A program made the position numbers and the translations under genes. 64,000 bases of DNA, taken from NCBI GenBank assembly GCA_030522415.1, contig CM060109.1, positions 23,721,301-23,785,300 of the forward strand, read 5' to 3'. The notes beneath the pieces were generated by a model. It was given only the letters and a program-made list of their open reading frames with translations. It did not search any database and was not told where the DNA came from. This stretch comes from Channallabes apus (taxonomy: Eukaryota; Chordata; Actinopteri; Siluriformes; Clariidae). Of the stretch, positions 33,638 through 45,169 are shown in pieces (within the stretch, counting starts at the first letter, position 1; every line of letters begins with the position of its first letter).

Positions 33638-34370
33638 TGTGGCAACGCCGTGGTAGGGCAAATGAATATAAAGTTGGTCAGACCCGATTACGCCACCCCG
33701 AGGTTAACCCGGGAAATAACACCATAGGAACAAAGGTTCGTTAGGCTAATGAATGAGAGATAAAAGGTACAAATGCACAAGCTTTATTGTAATTCATTTT
33801 TAAAATAGTTTAAAATAAACACTCCATAGCATGCAATGCCAAATATCGAATAATCGTCACACACCATAAAAAGGGAACACGGCACTCTGTGTACACATAT
33901 ACAAAAAAATGAAATGACACAATACAAACAAATAAAAATACAATTTCGAGCACCGGCTTCTGGGGGGCAAAGGCCGACTAAAGAGGTCCCGGCCTTACGG
34001 GTGCACGTCACACACACATCCACACCTTCACACAAAAGGAAGAAACGTGAACACCAGCTATGCTGCACTCCAGACAATTATGCTACCCCACAGTATTCTG
34101 ACACTAGCCTCCCCAGCCCAACCGTACTCGAAATAAACAAACAAAACTATAAAACATAAACCACAAAAAGACATAAAGAGAACCACGTTCTCATTGCTTT
34201 TAAACAGCAAAAAGAAACAAAAGACAGAAAGCAAAAAAAACCATTACAGTTAAACAAACAATACAACAATAAGAAAGCAAAATACAAAATATAATTCACC
34301 AGCTCAGCGGAACACTATCCGAAGTTCAGAGTCCTCCCTACGCTATATTACGTTCTCCACCATCACTTCA
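33638..34370 (-). mobile_element. Ty3/gypsy 3' LTR and flanking non-coding sequence
   Basis: On the minus strand the LTR ends CGTTGCCACA at 33,638. An AATAAAGC signal lies at about 33,783-33,790, placing R-U5 at the left. The U3 border is not defined; the start given is approximate. It follows the pol remnant in the same orientation and belongs to the same element. Confidence 0.5.
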
Positions 34371-34539
34371 TGAAAGCCGGGAAACAGGAGCCCAAACCAG
34401 CCTTCAGACCACAAGAGGGCAGCCCTGAACCATTGCTGCTCTTACGGCGAATAATATAACAAAAAGAACACACACTCCACAAAACCACCGAAGAAGAGAC
34501 ACCGGAGACAAAACCACAAAGAGACGAAGAAGAATCAGA

Positions 34540-36488
34540 GAAGAGAAGAGACAGCAGCGCCGTCTTCAGTCGAGGCGGAAAGGGACACGGCGATACAACA
34601 CGCCATCCTTGTCCACCAATCAACCCCATTGGCGAAGCAACACCGTGGCAGCTTTAGACATCTGTCTACGCTCGACCGAAGACGGGAGAGCCCCTTGTCG
34701 CCAAAACCTTAACACCGGTCCAATAACCGGGTCGTCATGCTGACACAAACCCAGGTCACCCCCAAAACCGGGCAGCACAGAGACCACCGCCTAAGTCGCC
34801 GATGGACGCAACCCTGCCGCAAACACCTGCTTGACACTAACCGGTACCTCAGCTCCCGGCAGCAGTGCACGTACTTCGCCCTGACCAGAAGGGTCCTGCC
34901 TGGAAAGGGCATCCGCATTTCTATTACTCCTACCTGATCAGTACTTGATGGAAAAATCAAAGGCTGCAAGCTGGGCCGCCCAACGTTGTTCGGTGGCAGC
35001 AAGTTTAGCTGTAGTCAAATGGCTAAGGGGATTATTGTCAGTATAAACAATACACTTATGCCCCAACAGATACTCACGAAACTTTTCAGTCATGGCCCAC
35101 TTGAGCGCCAAAAACTCCAACTTCATGGAGTTATAGTTAACCATATTGCGCTCAGTGGGCCTAAGACTCCGGCTAGCGTACGCAATAGTCCGCACTTTCC
35201 CACCCTGCTCCTGCGAAAGGACTGCCCCCAAACCACCATGGCTTGCATCCACCTCTAGAATGAATGGGAGGGAGAAATCAGCATAGGCCAGCACTGGGGC
35301 TCTGGTAAGCCTGACCTTCAACTCCTCGAAGCTCTGCTGACACTGCTCCGACCAAACGTCAGAAAAACTCCTACCAACCCGTACTCGGGGTCTAACAGCG
35401 GCACACTCCGCCACCGCCCGATGCAAGGGAGCTGCCAACGTTGCGAAGCCTTGCACAAAACGCCGATAGTAGCTGGCGAACCCCAGAAACTAGCGTAGCT
35501 CAGACGCACTGGTGGGACACCGCCACTGTGAAACTGCCTCGATCTTACCTGGGTTAGTGGATACGCCCTGAGCAGAAATAACATGTCCTAGATACTTTAC
35601 CTCTTTCTGGAAAAACGCACACTTCGCCAATTTAGCCTTCAAACCCTCATGCTCCAAGCGACCCAGCACGACCTCCAACCGCTCCAAGTGCTGCGAAACG
35701 GAAGATGAGAACACGACAATGTCATCTAAATACAACAATAGTGAACTACCCTGTTGATCCCCGAACAATCGTTCCATCAGGTGCTGAAACGTGCTTGGAG
35801 CATTACACAGCCCGAAAGGCATACGATTGAACTCAAATAGGCCGAAGGGAGTACAAAATGCCGTCTTACCTCTATCCTTTTCGAGGACAGGGACTTGGTT
35901 ATAACCACTAGCCAGATCCATAGTGGAGAACCACCCGGCCCCCGTCAAGAAATCGAGCGACTCCTCAATACGCGGAAGAGGAAAAGCATCCTTCCTTCTC
36001 TTTGCATTTAATTGACGGTAGTCAACACACATACGCAGGCTCCCGTCCTTTTTCCGGACAAGCACTATAGGCGACGCATAGAGACTGCAACTCTCCCTAA
36101 TAACGTTAGCCTCCAGGAGCTGATTGATATGCGACTTAACTACCTCATATTCCGACGGCGGGATTCGCCTATAGCGCTGACGAACAGGCACTACATCCAA
36201 CAACGGAATCTCATGCGAAATCACATCGGTGCAACCCAGATCACCCTCGTGGGCTGAAAACACCGACTGATATCGCCTCAACAACATTCTAACCTCAACT
36301 TGCTCCTCCTGTGACAAGACAGACAGATCAACAGCTTCAATTTGGTCTTGTATTGGAGCAACTGTCAACACGACTTGCGAATGTATCAACACAGTCACTG
36401 ACTCATCCTCAGTTATTCCTGCTGGCAGACTTACCACCTGAACGCTATTAAGTGTCCTAAAGCCAATACTTTCGCCCTCACAAGGCAC
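34540..36488 (-). pseudogene. Ty3/gypsy pol remnant: RT, RNase H, integrase start
   Basis: On the minus strand, from 36,488 downward, come a linker and then RT with YRRIPPSEYEVVKSHINQLL, MCVDYRQLNAKRRKDAFPLP, the first catalytic Asp in FSTMDLASGYNQVPV and YLDD in the palm. A TAG stop at 35,490-35,492 breaks an otherwise continuous frame just before the FLGFASYYRRF region. RNase H follows (EVDASHGGLGAVLSQEQGG, YTDNNPL), and a second stop lies at 34,938. Integrase N-terminal sequence (RNADALSR, VDKDGVLYRRV) continues in broken frames to about 34,560. Gag, protease and most of integrase are absent. It is a different gypsy family from that at 10-12.6 kb. Confidence 0.85.
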
Positions 36489-36842
36489 ATCAACACTCCG
36501 TCAAATGTCCGTAGCTTACTAAAAGAAAAGAGACATAACTACCCCACATTTCTTGTTATGAGCCAGAGAAAGCGAAACTCACTTACCCGGACTCACTTAC
36601 CCGGTTGTGCCACGTGAGTTGTACCGCCGCCCACAGTTCGCAGCGAGCCCCACAGGGTAACACCGGCACAAAAGAACTTTGTGGCTAAATGGTAAACAAA
36701 TACCGATTAGCACCACCCAACGGCAGAACATACAGCACGTAAGGAGCATGTACCTACCTGACGACAAGTGGACAGTCTGACTCAGCCAAATGACGGAATT
36801 CATCTCCAAACAACTAAAACTCCGACACAGAGGTACGTTATA

Positions 36843-37748
36843 ATGTCTACCGTTCAGCTTGTTCAGTGTGTAGAGTGCAGGATGTTTAGACATTCTTCCT
36901 CCGTCATTAGTGATAATTTTATTTGTGATAGGTGTGTGTTAGTGAGCACTCTGACGGAGAAGATATCAGCGTTAGAGGAGCGCATCCAGACTTTAGAGAG
37001 TGTTAGACAGTGTGAGAGCAGTGTTATTCCTGTAGCGGACAGTCTGGGTGCCACAGGCGGAGATAAACAGCCCCCGACTCCGGCATTAGAGCCCTCACAG
37101 CGGGGCGAGTGGGTGACGACTCGGCGGCATACTCGTTCAGCCAAAGCTAACGCTAAGGCTAGCCCACCGGAGCACACCTCCTCTGCGCTTCACGTGTCCA
37201 ACAGGTTTGCTCTCCTCAGTGATGCACCCGCTGAGAAACCTGAAAGAGCTCTGGTTATAGGAGACTCTATACTGAGGCACGTGACATTAGCTAGACCTTT
37301 AGGGGCGCCAGCGGCAGTGGTTAGGTGTATCCCGGGAGCCAGAGCACCGGACATAGCAGGTAATCTTAGGGCTCTAGGACAGCATAGGTTCTCTAAGATA
37401 GTGGTACATGCTGGAGCTAACGATATACGCCTTCGTCAGTCAGAGGTTAGTAAGAATAACTTTACAGAGGTGTTTAAATTAGCGAAGGCGATGTCCGATG
37501 AAGTAATATGCTCTGGTCCCATCCCAATGAGACGTGGTGACATAGCTTACAGCAGGTTATGGTCGCTGAACCGCTGGATGTCCAGGTGGTGCTCCCAAAA
37601 TAATGTGGGCTTCATAGATAATTGGAAGACCTTTGAGGGCAAAGCTGGCCTGTTAGGGCGGGACGGTGTCCATCCCACTCGGGAAGGTGCTGCTCTCATT
37701 TCCTGTAGTATAGCTCATAGTCTCAGTAGAGGTCTAGTTAATCGGTGA
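36843..37748 (+). CDS. L2 ORF1: zinc-motif, coiled-coil and SGNH-esterase protein
   Basis: 301 codons from MSTVQLVQ, uninterrupted (the frame is open further up to 36,768, but this ATG precedes the zinc motif). Residues 8-35 hold a CVEC...CDRC pattern like a PHD/zinc-ribbon. Residues about 38-60 (LTEKISALEERIQTLES) are a coiled coil. The C-terminal two-thirds is an SGNH hydrolase fold: GDSILRHV (nucleophile Ser), VVHAGANDIRLR (GxND-like oxyanion Asn) and DGVHPTREG (Asp and His). Esterase domains in ORF1 are known for CR1/L2 elements; the role in the life cycle is unsettled. The stop at 37,746 is 96 bases before the ORF2 start. Confidence 0.85.
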   Translation: MSTVQLVQCVECRMFRHSSSVISDNFICDRCVLVSTLTEKISALEERIQTLESVRQCESSVIPVADSLGATGGDKQPPTPALEPSQRGEWVTTRRHTRSAKANAKASPPEHTSSALHVSNRFALLSDAPAEKPERALVIGDSILRHVTLARPLGAPAAVVRCIPGARAPDIAGNLRALGQHRFSKIVVHAGANDIRLRQSEVSKNNFTEVFKLAKAMSDEVICSGPIPMRRGDIAYSRLWSLNRWMSRWCSQNNVGFIDNWKTFEGKAGLLGRDGVHPTREGAALISCSIAHSLSRGLVNR

Positions 37749-37844
37749 CAATCCAGAGCCCAGGCCAGGGAGCAGACAGACAGGCTAAACCAACCGTCTG
37801 CTAGCTGCATAGAGTCGTCACTCAGGGTTCACCATATTGAGACT

Positions 37845-40818
37845 GTGTCTGTTCCCCGATCTAAGCAAAAATGTAGAAAGACCCAGAAAGTCTGTTTCAA
37901 TAATCTAATTAACATAAAGACCACAAACTCAGATCATACTGAATGCGCAGCCGGCACCTCTGATCTGAAGCTAGGATTGTTAAATATTAGATCTCTCACA
38001 TCAAAAGCAGTTATTGTTAATGAAATTATCACAGATCAGGCGTTTGATATACTCTGTTTAACTGAAACATGGGTTAAACAGGACGAGTATGTAGCTCTAA
38101 ATGAAGCTAGTCCTCCTGGATACAGCTACATACACCAGCCTCGGTTAACTGGTAGAGGAGGAGGCGTCGCAGTTATTCATAATGATAATCTGTCTATCGT
38201 ACAAAAACACGGACACAAATTTAACTCATTTGAAATTCTCTATAGTAACATAAGTGTATTTAAGTATATTAAATCAGCTCAGTCGATTCCACTAATTATA
38301 ATTTACAGACCTCCAGGGCCGTATTCTGAATTTCTTAGTGAATTTGCAGATTTCATCTCAGACCTGGTCATTTCTGTAGACAAAGTGTTAATTGCTGGAG
38401 ATTTTAACATTCATTTTGAGAATCCAGAAGACCCTCTGAGAACAGCATTTATATCCATACTGGACTCCGTAGGCGTAAATCAGTGTGTAGTAGGACCCAC
38501 TAATAAAGCAGGTCACACTTTAGATTTAGTAATATTCTTCGGATTAATTATAAGAAATGTATTCACAATTCCACTGTCTGAAATTATCTCAGATCACTAT
38601 CTTGTCTCCATTCAAGTGTGTCACAGTGATAATGTACGCACAGCACCGCGCTACCGTATTAAACGTACATTCACATCAACTACCACACAGAGTTTTATCA
38701 GTAATCTCCCAGAGTTACCAACTTCGATTAGGCCACCGTCTGACCCCACAGAACTTGATCAGGCGACTGAATATTTAGAGTCGACACTTCGTTGTACCTT
38801 AGATAATGTAGCTCAAGCTAAAAGAAAAATTATTAGAGATAAGAAACTCGCTCCCTGGTATAACGATCACACGCGCACTTTAAAACAGACTGCTCGGAAA
38901 TTAGAGCGTAAATGGCGTCAAACTAAATTGTTGGTATTTCAAATAGCATGGAAAGAGAGCATCCTGAACTGTAGGAAAGCTCTTAGTGTAGCTAGATCAA
39001 CGTATCTCTCCACTCTTATAGAAGAAAATAAAAATAATCCTAGATTTTTATTTAATACCGTAGCCAAACTAACCAGAAATAAGACCACTACAGAAATCTC
39101 CACAACAACATCATGCAATAGTGAGGACTTCATGAACTTTTTTAATAATAAAATTGTAAATATCAGGCATAAAATTGAGGCTTTGAAACCAAAAACTGTA
39201 ATTGATACTGATGTTAACCTAGCCATGTCAGATTCAAACCTAGAATACTTTACTCCTCTTGAAGAGAATGAACTAATTTCACTCATCTCTTCTGCAAATT
39301 CATCAACCTGTATATTAGATCCTATACCGACACATTTTCTTAAACAGATAGTACCAGTAATAACAGAACCGCTGTTGAGAATAATTAATTCCTCACTCAG
39401 CATTGGTTATGTTCCAAAATCTTTTAAAGTAGCAGTTATTAAACCAATAATTAAGAAACCTGACCTCGACCCCTGTCAGCTGTCCAATTACAGGCCAATA
39501 TCAAACCTCCCCTTTATCTCTAAGATTCTGGAAAAGATAGTAGTGGAGCAGCTATGCTCATATCTACATAGAAATGGCATACATGAACTGTATCAGTCAG
39601 GATTTAGGCCTCATCACAGCACAGAAACAGCACTCGTTAAAGTAGTAAATGACCTCCTATTGGCCTCTGATCAGGGTTGTGTAACTATGCTTGTATTACT
39701 CGACCTCAGTGCAGCTTTTGACACTATTGATCATGCTATTCTTCTTCACAGATTAGAAAATTTAGTAGGAATTAAGGGTACAACCCTCTCCTGGCTCAGA
39801 TCCTATTTGACCGATCTTTATCAGTATGTAGACTTAAATGGTGATTATTCTGCATGTTCTCTAGTGGAGTTTGGCGTTCCGCACGGTTCCGTTTTAGGCC
39901 CACTGCTTTTTTCCCTTTACATGCTTCCTCTGGGCAACATAATCCGTAAGCATGGTATTAGTTTTCATTGTTATGCTGACGACACACAGCTATACGTCTC
40001 AACAAAACCTGATGAGAAAAACCATCTTACTAAAGTTGAGCAATGTGTTCAGGACATAAGAAATTGGATGCTAATTAACTTCCTTCTGCTTAATCCGGAT
40101 AAGACAGAAGTTCTAGTCATAGGACCGCATACAGCTAGAAGTAAAATCTTAGATCACACCGTAACTTTAGATGGCCTTTCTGTTCCGTCAAGTGCAACAG
40201 TAAAAGACCTCGGCGTGATTATAGATTCCAGCCTTTCATTTGAAGCTCATGTAGATAATATCACCAGGATAGCATTCTTTCACCTTAGAAATATCGCCAA
40301 AATAAGAAATATATTGTCGCTAAATGATGCAGAAAAACTAGTTCATGCTTTTATCACTTCTAGGTTGGACTATTGTAATGCCTTACTGTCTGGTCGTTCA
40401 GTTACAGGTAGGTGCATAAACAAGCTTCAGCTAGTCCAAAATGCAGCAGCAAGAGTCCTCACTAGAACCAGAAGATATGAGCACATCACCCCTATGTTCA
40501 CTGCATTGGCTCCCTGTGAAATTTCGCATTGATTTTAAAATACTACTCTTGACATATAAGGCATTAAATGGTCTCGCGCCGCAGTATCTGAGCGAACTGC
40601 TAGTGTCTTACGATCCGCCACGCCTACTTCGGTCAAAGGATGCAGGCTGCTTATCAGTACCGCGTATTATGAAAACTACAGCTGGGGGCAGAGCTTTTTC
40701 TTACAAAGCCCCAAAATTATGGAATAGTCTTCCAAATAGTGTTCGGGACTCAGACACAGTCTCAGTGTTTAAGTCTAGGCTCAAAACCTATTTATTTTAC
40801 CAAGCATTTTATAAATAG
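37845..40818 (+). CDS. L2 ORF2: endonuclease and reverse transcriptase (one frameshift)
   Basis: The APE-type endonuclease is at residues about 45-260 ([48 protein letters not shown]). The RT follows with [61 protein letters not shown] and [10 protein letters not shown] (catalytic). A C-terminal domain is present ([24 protein letters not shown]). The frame is open for 895 codons to 40,532. At about 40,495 a small deletion, visible by comparison with 24,810-24,830, shifts the frame. The remaining about 105 residues ([33 protein letters not shown]) continue in the other frame to 40,818. Otherwise I see no stop, so this copy is young. Start MSVPRSKQ is the first in the frame; translation may begin elsewhere. 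Confidence 0.85.
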
Positions 40819-41836
40819 ATTTGCCATAAGGTAAAGGAGCAGATCTGGGGGACTCATGGACGTAGAGTATTATGGTGAACTGGTATGTTTAGATGCTGTC
40901 TTCCTCAGTCTCATTTGATCACTCAGGTTTGTTGACGGTGAGGTGATTGTTTGCTTTACATCTCAGGGAGCCCTCATGTTTGTGTTTCCTTCTGGCTCTC
41001 CCTTTTAGTTATGCTGTCATAGTTAGTCCTGCCGGAGGACCTGCTTGCACTCTACAGTAAATATACATTCACATTAGACATTGTGACTGTGACCATACCT
41101 AATTGCAATCTCTCCTGCTCTTCTCTTCCTCCCCCTCTTTCTCTTTCCTCTCTCCCCCTGTCTCCCCCTTTCACTCTTTCTCTCTCTCTCTCTGTCGAGC
41201 TACACATGTCGTTCCTGAGCTGCCAGTGATCCAGACTCCCTCTGCCCTCCGGACCTGTCTGATCCATCCTGGTGCCCGGTTTCTGGTTGGAGGTCTCATC
41301 GCATGGATGCCCCGTGTGTCTCTTTAGGATGCGTCTGGTGTCTGGGGATGATTCTCTATACTTAGAAGATGGTCCTGGCCTTGACTGGTGTGGTCAGCTG
41401 TTTCTCTGAGGACTTGACAATTCGATAGTTCAGGACTGGAACTTTCTACAAGTCTATCTGAGTCTCGAATAACTACTGAACTCCATTTTACATCAACTAT
41501 TATAACATCAATTAACATCAACTATTATAGCTGAACCTAACACTGTATGAATGCAGATCATTTCCTGCTATCTGTTTCACCCAGATGAGGATGGGTTCCC
41601 TGTCGAGTCTGGTTCCTCTCAAGGTTTCTTCTTATTACCGTCTCAGGGAGTTTTTCCTTGCCACTGTCGCCCTCGGGCTTGCTCGCCAGGGAATATCTGA
41701 ACATTTTGATTCATACACATTCACATTTCATACAAACTTAAATAATTCTTTTGATTGTGTAAAGCTGTTTTGAGACAATGTCAATTGTTAAAAGCGCTAT
41801 ACAAATAAAACTGAATTGAATTGAATTGAATTGAAT

Positions 41837-42143
41837 GACAATTATCCAATGGACACACTAATGGAGAAGCTCAACCAAATGGCAATTATCCCACAGACAC
41901 ACTAATGGAAAAAATAAACCCTGACATTAAAAGGTACGTGCCCACCTCTTCATTAGCCACCTAGCTACAAACAACACTTACCCACACCTTCGGTCCATAC
42001 ACACACCATAAAAGCGGTCTCGGTCGTGACGTATGCCAGGTAGGACACAAACCAGCCTTAAATACCATTGGGGACCATTCTGATAGGCTACCATTAATGA
42101 CTGATCACCTACCTGTGAACCAATGGGAAAACTCCACTGCCCA
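41837..42143 (-). mobile_element. Remaining 5' portion of the gypsy element
   Basis: On the minus strand it starts TGGGCAGTGG (possibly TGTGGGCAGTGG) and has CCATTGG and a TATTTAAGG box near 42,057, as expected for an LTR promoter. ATTATCC(A/C)A(A/T)GGACACACTAATGG-like sequence occurs twice at 41,840-41,910. It ends at the resumption of the split SINE. Confidence 0.45.
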
Positions 42144-42305
42144 CATGCAGATTCGGCTAATTTCTTTCCCAAATTGCCCATAGTGTGTGAATGAGTGTGT
42201 GTGTATGTGTGCTCTGCGATTGGCCCCCTGTCCAGGGTGTACCCCACCTTGTGCCCAAAGACTCCTGGGATAGGCTACAGGTCGCCTGCGACCCTGAATA
42301 CAGGA
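42144..42305 (+). mobile_element. SINE, right half of the element split at 33,637
   Basis: It resumes at CATGCAGATTCGGCTAATTT and matches 57,050-57,205 in copy B. Two to four bases of the target (GA or GACA) are missing compared with copy B, so the insertion left no clean duplication. Confidence 0.8.
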
Positions 42306-42489
42306 TTAGATGGTGAGAAAGTGAGCGATTGAGTCTTCTTGGTTAATCTAGGTGAGAAGTTTCGAATTTTGTTCTGTGGACACATCTGTTAATATACAAT
42401 TAATATAATGAGTCTGACATTGATGTCAATTAACATTAATATTTGTAATCAAAATGTGACAATCCAGGTTGGGAACCACTGGCCTATAA

Positions 42490-42773
42490 CACTTTATCCT
42501 GTATTCAGGGTCACAGAGAGCCTATCCCAGGAGATTTGGGGCACGAGGCGGGGTACACCCTGGACATGCTCATTTACACACACTACACTACAATTTGGTA
42601 ATGCCAATTAGCCTAATCTGCAGGTCTTTGGACTGTGGGAGGAAACCAGAGTACCTGGAGGAAACCCACCAAGCAAACTCCATGCACACAGAGACAGGAA
42701 TCGAGCCTGGCCAGAATCGAACCCGGACCCTGGAGGTGCAAGGCGACAATGCTAACCACTACACCACCGTGCC
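42490..42773 (-). mobile_element. tRNA-derived SINE (partner of 19,998-20,278)
   Basis: Same truncated DANA/Mermaid-like element; it keeps the TTATCCTG stretch that copy A lost. Confidence 0.8.
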
Positions 42774-42902
42774 ATCCCAACAGTGTATAATCTTGTGTGG
42801 CTTAAGTTTGGAGACCACAATGATTGGGGTTTTAGGGTTGTGTCTTAGTGATGTAAGTAACAGACTTGAATTAGTAAACTTTGTCATAATATTACTAGAC
42901 CT

Positions 42903-42968
<66 letters not shown>
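42903..42968. repeat. (TG)n microsatellite
   Basis: Uninterrupted TG; partner of 20,406-20,466. Confidence 0.95.
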
Positions 42969-42972
<4 letters not shown>

Positions 42973-43078
42973 GTGAATTGTCTGTGCTCTGATCCTGTCT
43001 GACTCATTCTGTTGCCCTGCTTCTGGTTGGAGATCTTGTCGCATGGAAGCCTGCATGGTCTACTTGGGATGTCTATGG

Positions 43079-43082
<4 letters not shown>

Positions 43083-43144
<62 letters not shown>

Positions 43145-43151
43145 TTTTTTT
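43083..43151. repeat. (TA)n followed by T tract
   Basis: About 23 TA units then about 23 T; partner of 20,579-20,663. Confidence 0.95.
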
Positions 43152-43154
43152 CAT

Positions 43155-44125
43155 CTGGAATCTTCTGCTGAAGTACTTCTATATAATATGAAACATCAAA
43201 ATGATACACCACATCATCAAAATTCATTAACTATGAAATGATATTGCTTTGAAGTTGTTTTGCTCATGTGCATTCTAAAATATACTCTTTCAATGGTGAT
43301 TTTGGCGATATCTTCTTAAACATTTGATTTGTCTGTTGCGAAGTTTTGTTCAAATTTTTTCCATAAAATCCATAAAAAAAAATTATAAAATCCATAAAGA
43401 TCTGCAGTCCATAAAAATAAAATTAAATTGGAGAGCTGTCAATAGATACAATGTGGGGTTAAGGGCCAAATTTAAACTTATTGAACTATACACTAAAGAG
43501 TGAACACAATGGAAATATCCATAATCAAATTAAATGTCTGTAAACCTCTCATATGGGCATTTATGTTGTATAGTAAATAAGAATTCCTTTCTTTACTGAA
43601 ATCTTAAAAAGAAAATTTTTTTTTACTAAATTATGCAAATTCAAGTCTGATAGAAAGACATGGGTGGTGGTGGGTTTGATAGTCAGGAACAGGGGGGGGG
43701 GAGGCACAAGACTGGTCTCTGCAAATAGCTCTTCATTGTTGTAACCTGAGATAATGACAGAAATAGCTCTTATTCGCCTAGTTAAACTTTGCTGTTTTAA
43801 GTCTGATAAAGAGGAACTTGGGGGAAAAAGCCCCAGAGTGTGTCTCAGTCACACAGACTGTTGCAGTTTAAAGTAATTAATACGGAAAAACATAAGCATG
43901 AGTTTTTTTTTCTTATAATTACAGTACAATTAGTTTTAAGACTAAAAATCAGCACAGCACAGGAATGCCCATTTACAGTCTCTGTTCAGATTAAACCACT
44001 GCAGGCATGATTACAGGCTGAGCTCAGGTATCTGCAGAAACAAGAGAGAATGAAACATCAGACCAACTTATCAAATTACGTATAATCTTGTGAATCAGCA
44101 CAGAATTATCTACACAGCTTTAAGA
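43155..44125 (+). pseudogene. Footprint of a deleted granzyme-like gene, copy B
   Basis: Collinear with 20,690-21,655. It joins the 5' flank type (GATATCTTCTTAAA, CAATGTGGGGTTAAGG) directly to the terminal-codon and 3' flank type (ACTAAAGAGTGAACA). The shared deletion dates gene loss before the tandem duplication. Confidence 0.7.
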
Positions 44126-44164
44126 TTATTATTAATAATAATAATAATTATTATTATTATTATT

Positions 44165-44450
44165 ATAATCAAGTTCAAGTAAGCTTTATTGTCACTTCAA
44201 CCATATACAGTACAGTTAGTACACAGTGAAACGAAACAACGTTCCTCCAGGACCAAGGTGCTACTTGCAAACTTAAATTTACAACATAGCTTACCAGAAA
44301 ACACTAAACTAGCTAACTAAGAGGCCTAGTTAGCTGGCTAGCAGAGACAAGAAAGACTGACCTAACATAAATGACAACATAAATTAACAAAAACTAACTA
44401 TCTAACTAAGACTTTTTATCTACAGTGTTTTTTTTTTTTTTTTAACAGAC
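44165..44450 (-). mobile_element. LINE 3'-end-like repeat (partner of 22,067-22,400)
   Basis: Same CAAGTTCAAGTAAGCTTTATT and GTGAAACGAAACAACGTTCC blocks. A T tract near 44,428 is expanded relative to copy A. Confidence 0.45.
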
Positions 44451-44540
44451 AGCAGACAAAGTGCATGTGCAAATGTGCAAACCAAAGCAACAAAGTGACA
44501 GTGCAACAAAAACACAACGTAACATAATAATAATAAGGTT

Positions 44541-44576
<36 letters not shown>

Positions 44577-44728
44577 TTGCTGGAAACATAGTGTATCATC
44601 ACTTCTATCAGTCACTATTGATGCAAATTTGGAGCACAATACCTGCACACCCAATGATCTCCTACATCAGTTTTTTCTCCCACATCAGTAAACTTAGTCA
44701 TACTATTACTAGACCCCAAAAAAGTCCT

Positions 44729-44731
<3 letters not shown>

Positions 44732-44793
<62 letters not shown>
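44732..44793. repeat. (TG)n microsatellite
   Basis: Pure TG; partner of 22,988-23,034 but longer. Confidence 0.95.
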
Positions 44794-44796
<3 letters not shown>

Positions 44797-45169
44797 GTGA
44801 ATTCAAAGTTTGTTGTGTTGTGTAGAAGAAAGATTACCCACACACTAGTGAAAATGTAGTACGACTCCACACTTTGTGAACAGACACGCCACTTTACAAG
44901 CAGCTAGCCTGCCTTCTCTGTCCCCAGCTCTGAGAAGAGAAAATAACAATCAATAAACAAAAGCAAAATATTAATGAATAATAATAAAGATAAAAAGAGG
45001 GGGAAAAAGAAAATTTAGCTGCAAATTCAGCCTCCACACTTGAAGGACAAATAAAACTAAAACATTGACCCAACAAAGTTAGTGTTGAAGCCGTAGAATC
45101 AAAAACACTCACTCATCACTCACTCATCTTCTATACTGCTTTCCATCGCAGGGCACATACACACAATTA

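Larger units (their letters stand above)
36768..41836 (+). mobile_element. Near-full-length L2 LINE
   Basis: About 5.1 kb: ORF1 (36,843-37,748), ORF2 (37,845-40,818) and a 3' untranslated region ending AAAGCGCTATACAAATAAAACTGAATTGAA with TTGAA tail units at 41,811-41,835, typical of L2. The 5' end is not exact. It lies inside the gypsy element: gypsy pol is at its left and remaining gypsy 5' sequence at its right (41,837-42,143). The whole composite is missing from copy B. Confidence 0.85.
19980..42457 (+). repeat. Tandem segmental duplication, copy A
   Basis: It begins TTGGGAACCACTGGCCTATA and ends near ATCAAAATGTG. It is collinear with copy B (42,469-57,364), with a low level of base differences by eye. 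Shared landmarks, A then B: SINE at 19,998 and 42,490; TG repeat at 20,406 and 42,903; TG repeat at 22,988 and 44,732; L2 fragment at 24,630 and 45,170; solo LTR at 25,843 and 46,378; protease gene at 27,558 and 53,146; Tc1 at 29,557 and 55,143; SINE at 33,482 and 56,886. A-only insertions: 21,655-22,036, 22,410-22,770, 23,415-24,614, 29,638-31,648 and 33,638-42,143. Confidence 0.95.

Noticed and set aside
33638..36488. Endogenous retrovirus
   Set aside because: The polymerase is of Ty3/gypsy type, and no envelope-like open frame was seen.
37845..40532. Host gene with endonuclease/reverse transcriptase domains
   Set aside because: The 3' TTGAA repeats, ORF1 neighbour and L2 motifs show a retrotransposon.
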